Source of the DNA: Chlorops oryzae
Taxonomy: Eukaryota > Arthropoda > Insecta > Diptera > Chloropidae
Direction: 5' to 3'
DNA: 64,000 nucleotides
NCBI GenBank assembly: GCA_020466095.1
Contig: CM035806.1
Span: forward strand, 67,374,149 to 67,438,148
The notes under the pieces are model-generated. The model was not told the origin of the DNA. It searched no databases and saw only the letters and a list, made by a program, of their open reading frames with translations. Shown piece after piece: positions 63,358 through 64,000 of the stretch. Position 1 is the first letter of the stretch. Each line of letters begins with the position of its first letter. The translations under genes and the position numbers were made by a program.

Positions 63358-64000
63358 GTTGTACCCACTCGAGATTTTCCGAGTGGGTATTTTACCCACT
63401 CGAAATTTTCCAAGTGGCTATTTTACTCAGTAAAAATTTAACGAAATTTTTGGAATGCCAGTTTTGACAAAAAAATTTTTTCCAATTTTTTCATTTTGAG
63501 TTAATATGCAATGTTTCCGTAGAGCCTGTATCTTTGCGTTAATAAAGAATGAAAAGCATTAAACGACATAAGCCAAAACTACCAAACGGAAGTATTTGGA
63601 AAATACTTGGCCGCGAAAATTTAATACGTAAAAATTTTACCCTAATAATTGTCTTTTTAAATAAAATGTTATTCTATTATTTCGGAGGCATTTACTGCAT
63701 GTATGATGTTGCGCAGACAGCCTTATCAAACATTTGAGTGCCGTGTAAACAGCTTCATCCAACATCGATAATCTGGCAGCATTATATATTTTAGAAATTT
63801 GATATTTTTTATATACGCTATTTTAGAAGTATGGTAGCACGTTTATTTCTTTTAATTTCGATTCTGATTAATTGTGAAAGACGGCAGAACAACGCAAGTC
63901 GCCATATTCTTGTCAAAATACATAAATGTAAGTAAATTCAATAACGTTAGGAAGCCAACTAATGTAACTTTTATTTTAAATAGGAATAAAATTCGTTTAA
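63358..64000 (+). repeat. Probable 3' LTR start of BEL/Pao 2, incomplete
   Basis: By position the LTR begins near TTGTACCCACTC. 63,362-63,389 is a perfect 10-bp-stem hairpin (TACCCACTCG / CGAGTGGGTA), and 63,393-63,420 a near copy. AATAAA at 63,541-63,546. No gene: the 62-codon frame at 63,549 has no recognisable domain. It cannot be checked against the 5' LTR, of which only the other end remains. Confidence 0.4.

Larger units (their letters stand above)
55516..64000 (+). mobile_element. BEL/Pao LTR retrotransposon 2, defective, runs off the window
   Basis: Order on the + strand: truncated 5' LTR (55,516-55,689), primer site, leader with a LINE insertion (56,310-57,855), gag (58,006-58,979), gag end, protease, reverse transcriptase (58,980-61,118), RNase H region (61,115-61,957), integrase (61,965-63,206), purine-rich site, and the start of a 3' LTR (from about 63,358). 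BEL/Pao identity rests on DUF1759, DUF1758, YVDD, the A17-type region and DUF5641. Gag has a frameshift and two stops; pol has two frameshifts. A scrap of the same element is at 1-415 in reverse. Confidence 0.9.

Overview
The window is AT-rich genomic DNA from a brachyceran fly (Diptera). This is inferred from a mariner with Himar1-type (irritans subfamily) ends, two BEL/Pao retrotransposons, a P-like THAP transposase, hAT relics, a LINE with an AATA tail, 60-bp introns and dispersed fly repeats carrying (GACA/GACG)n runs. The species cannot be told. No host gene is convincing: almost everything is transposable elements nested in one another, most of them broken.

Layout. A 100-N gap at 28,299-28,398 separates two contigs. 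Contig 1 (1-28,298): a BEL/Pao scrap (1-415); a garbled, base-inaccurate stretch (416 to about 2,930); a Ty3/gypsy-type element X on the + strand (about 1,491-16,814, 4-bp target duplication ATAC) inserted in a mariner. Element X has gag, a protease flanked by three copies of one small domain, no reverse transcriptase, RNase H or integrase, and downstream a Ulp1/C48-type cysteine peptidase gene. That peptidase gene is split by a 6.5-kb BEL/Pao element (8,190-14,707, minus strand, target duplication CATGT) just before the catalytic Asp-Cys-Gly. Next come a 2-kb tandem duplication, TIR elements including a 1.4-kb unit with a spliced DUF4806-like gene, a LINE RNase H relic, a hAT MITE, a palindromic MITE, a hAT transposase relic and dispersed repeats.

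Contig 2 (28,399-64,000): the 5' end of an LTR element with a hairpin-array leader; about 38 copies of a roughly 101-bp satellite; a full-length dead mariner; then 35,774-45,729, the reverse complement of contig 1 segments 24,237-28,298 plus 416-6,186; two 4.5-kb tandem copies carrying a P-like transposase pseudogene; and a second BEL/Pao element (55,516 to the window end, + strand) with a dead LINE in its leader.

Interpretation. The two contigs look like two versions of one locus placed in opposite orientation across the gap. Contig 1 holds 18 kb (6,187-24,236) absent from contig 2. Contig 2 holds 13.8 kb (45,730-59,529) absent from contig 1. Both junctions show 3-bp microhomology. A real inverted duplication is possible, but inverted placement of haplotype contigs explains it more simply.

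The most unusual biological content is the Ulp1-like peptidase ORF inside an LTR retroelement in the position where env would sit, together with that element's five zinc knuckles and its triplicated domain around the protease. Next is the small TIR unit with a spliced DUF4806-like gene, and the array of perfect hairpins in the leader of the third LTR element.
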